Shown in pieces: positions 21,441-21,453 of a stretch of 21,453 bases of DNA. The translations under genes and the position numbers were made by a program. The stretch is from an uncultured Lachnospiraceae bacterium (lineage in GTDB: Bacteria; Bacillota; Clostridia; Lachnospirales; Lachnospiraceae). The stretch lies in assembly GCA_910583835.1 (NCBI GenBank), contig CAJTYM010000056.1, positions 1 to 21,453 of the forward strand, in the 5' to 3' direction. The stretch's first letter is position 1. Each line of letters opens with the position of its first letter. A model generated the notes under the pieces. The model did no database searches and was not told where the DNA came from. It saw only the letters and a program-made list of their open reading frames with translations.

Positions 21441-21453
21441 CCTTAAAAATCTG
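21430..21453 (-). CDS. possible C-terminus of a small membrane toxin (partial)
   Basis: The leftward frame entering the window reads QIFKGKK then TAG. A short Lys-rich tail directly before the conserved terminal hairpin is what holin-like type I toxins (about 30-40 residues) show. Seven codons cannot establish it; the call rests on the neighbouring antisense RNA. Confidence 0.25.
   Translation of the reverse strand, partial: QIFKGKK

Noticed and set aside
21224..21453. Rightward open frame starting MPDKRMRKQQ and running off the window
   Set aside because: It crosses the antisense RNA hairpins and terminators, and its composition is unlike the other proteins here. Its GGGGGA lies directly against the ATG. 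Most likely non-coding.

Overview
The window reads as a chromosomal segment of a spore-forming, Gram-positive gut-type Clostridia, most likely Lachnospiraceae. Reasons: moderate GC content, strong AGGAGG-type ribosome binding sites, near-consensus sigma-A promoters, a ylxM-ffh-rpsP-khpA-rimM-trmD cluster, an rdgB-yfcE pair, and families typical of that group (HAAS/DUF1700 membrane protein, NhaC antiporter, GH42 beta-galactosidase, secreted papain-like protease). The assignment is inferred from gene content; no database was searched.

Left edge (1-1570): a tyrosine recombinase reads rightward towards a tRNA-Lys. Repeated TGTAGACA words between them look like integrase or excisionase arm sites, so this is probably one end of an integrated element whose body lies left of the window. 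A short divergent RNA may be made from the integrase leader. 1575-2255: six leftward tRNAs (Pro, Gly, Arg, His, Gln, Lys in transcription order) follow one consensus promoter. 2272-7801: a leftward operon runs rhodanese, rRNA-type methyltransferase, secreted C1 protease, cell-wall amidase, RdgB and a YfcE-like phosphoesterase, with 35-57 bp gaps.

7800-8610 is the most unusual stretch. It holds a small Asn/Ser/Gln-rich repeat protein behind a forespore sigma-G-like promoter (possibly a gamma-SASP-like spore protein), and an orphan small RNA with its own promoter, a 15-bp 5' hairpin, two unpaired C-rich motifs and a strong terminator. 8611-11374 holds a 758-residue protein with a cyclic-nucleotide-binding-like N-terminus and a HAAS membrane protein. 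A rightward tRNA-Arg and a bidirectional terminator follow, then an unknown 126-residue protein.

12164-14155 is a GH42 beta-galactosidase whose 3' end is tandemly duplicated downstream and which has a possible leader peptide in a hairpin upstream. Rightward asnA (14383-15393) and nhaC (15557-17215) follow. From 17220 to 20984 the leftward translation and secretion cluster reads ylxM, ffh, rpsP, khpA, rimM, trmD. The expected rplS does not follow trmD; nhaC abuts it instead and its terminator lies inside the end of trmD. Two related palindromic elements sit after asnA and between ffh and rpsP.

Right edge (21000-21453): back-to-back promoters drive ylxM leftward and an unknown structured transcript rightward. 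The last 150 bp look like the antisense-RNA half of a type I toxin-antitoxin module, with the toxin gene mostly outside the window.
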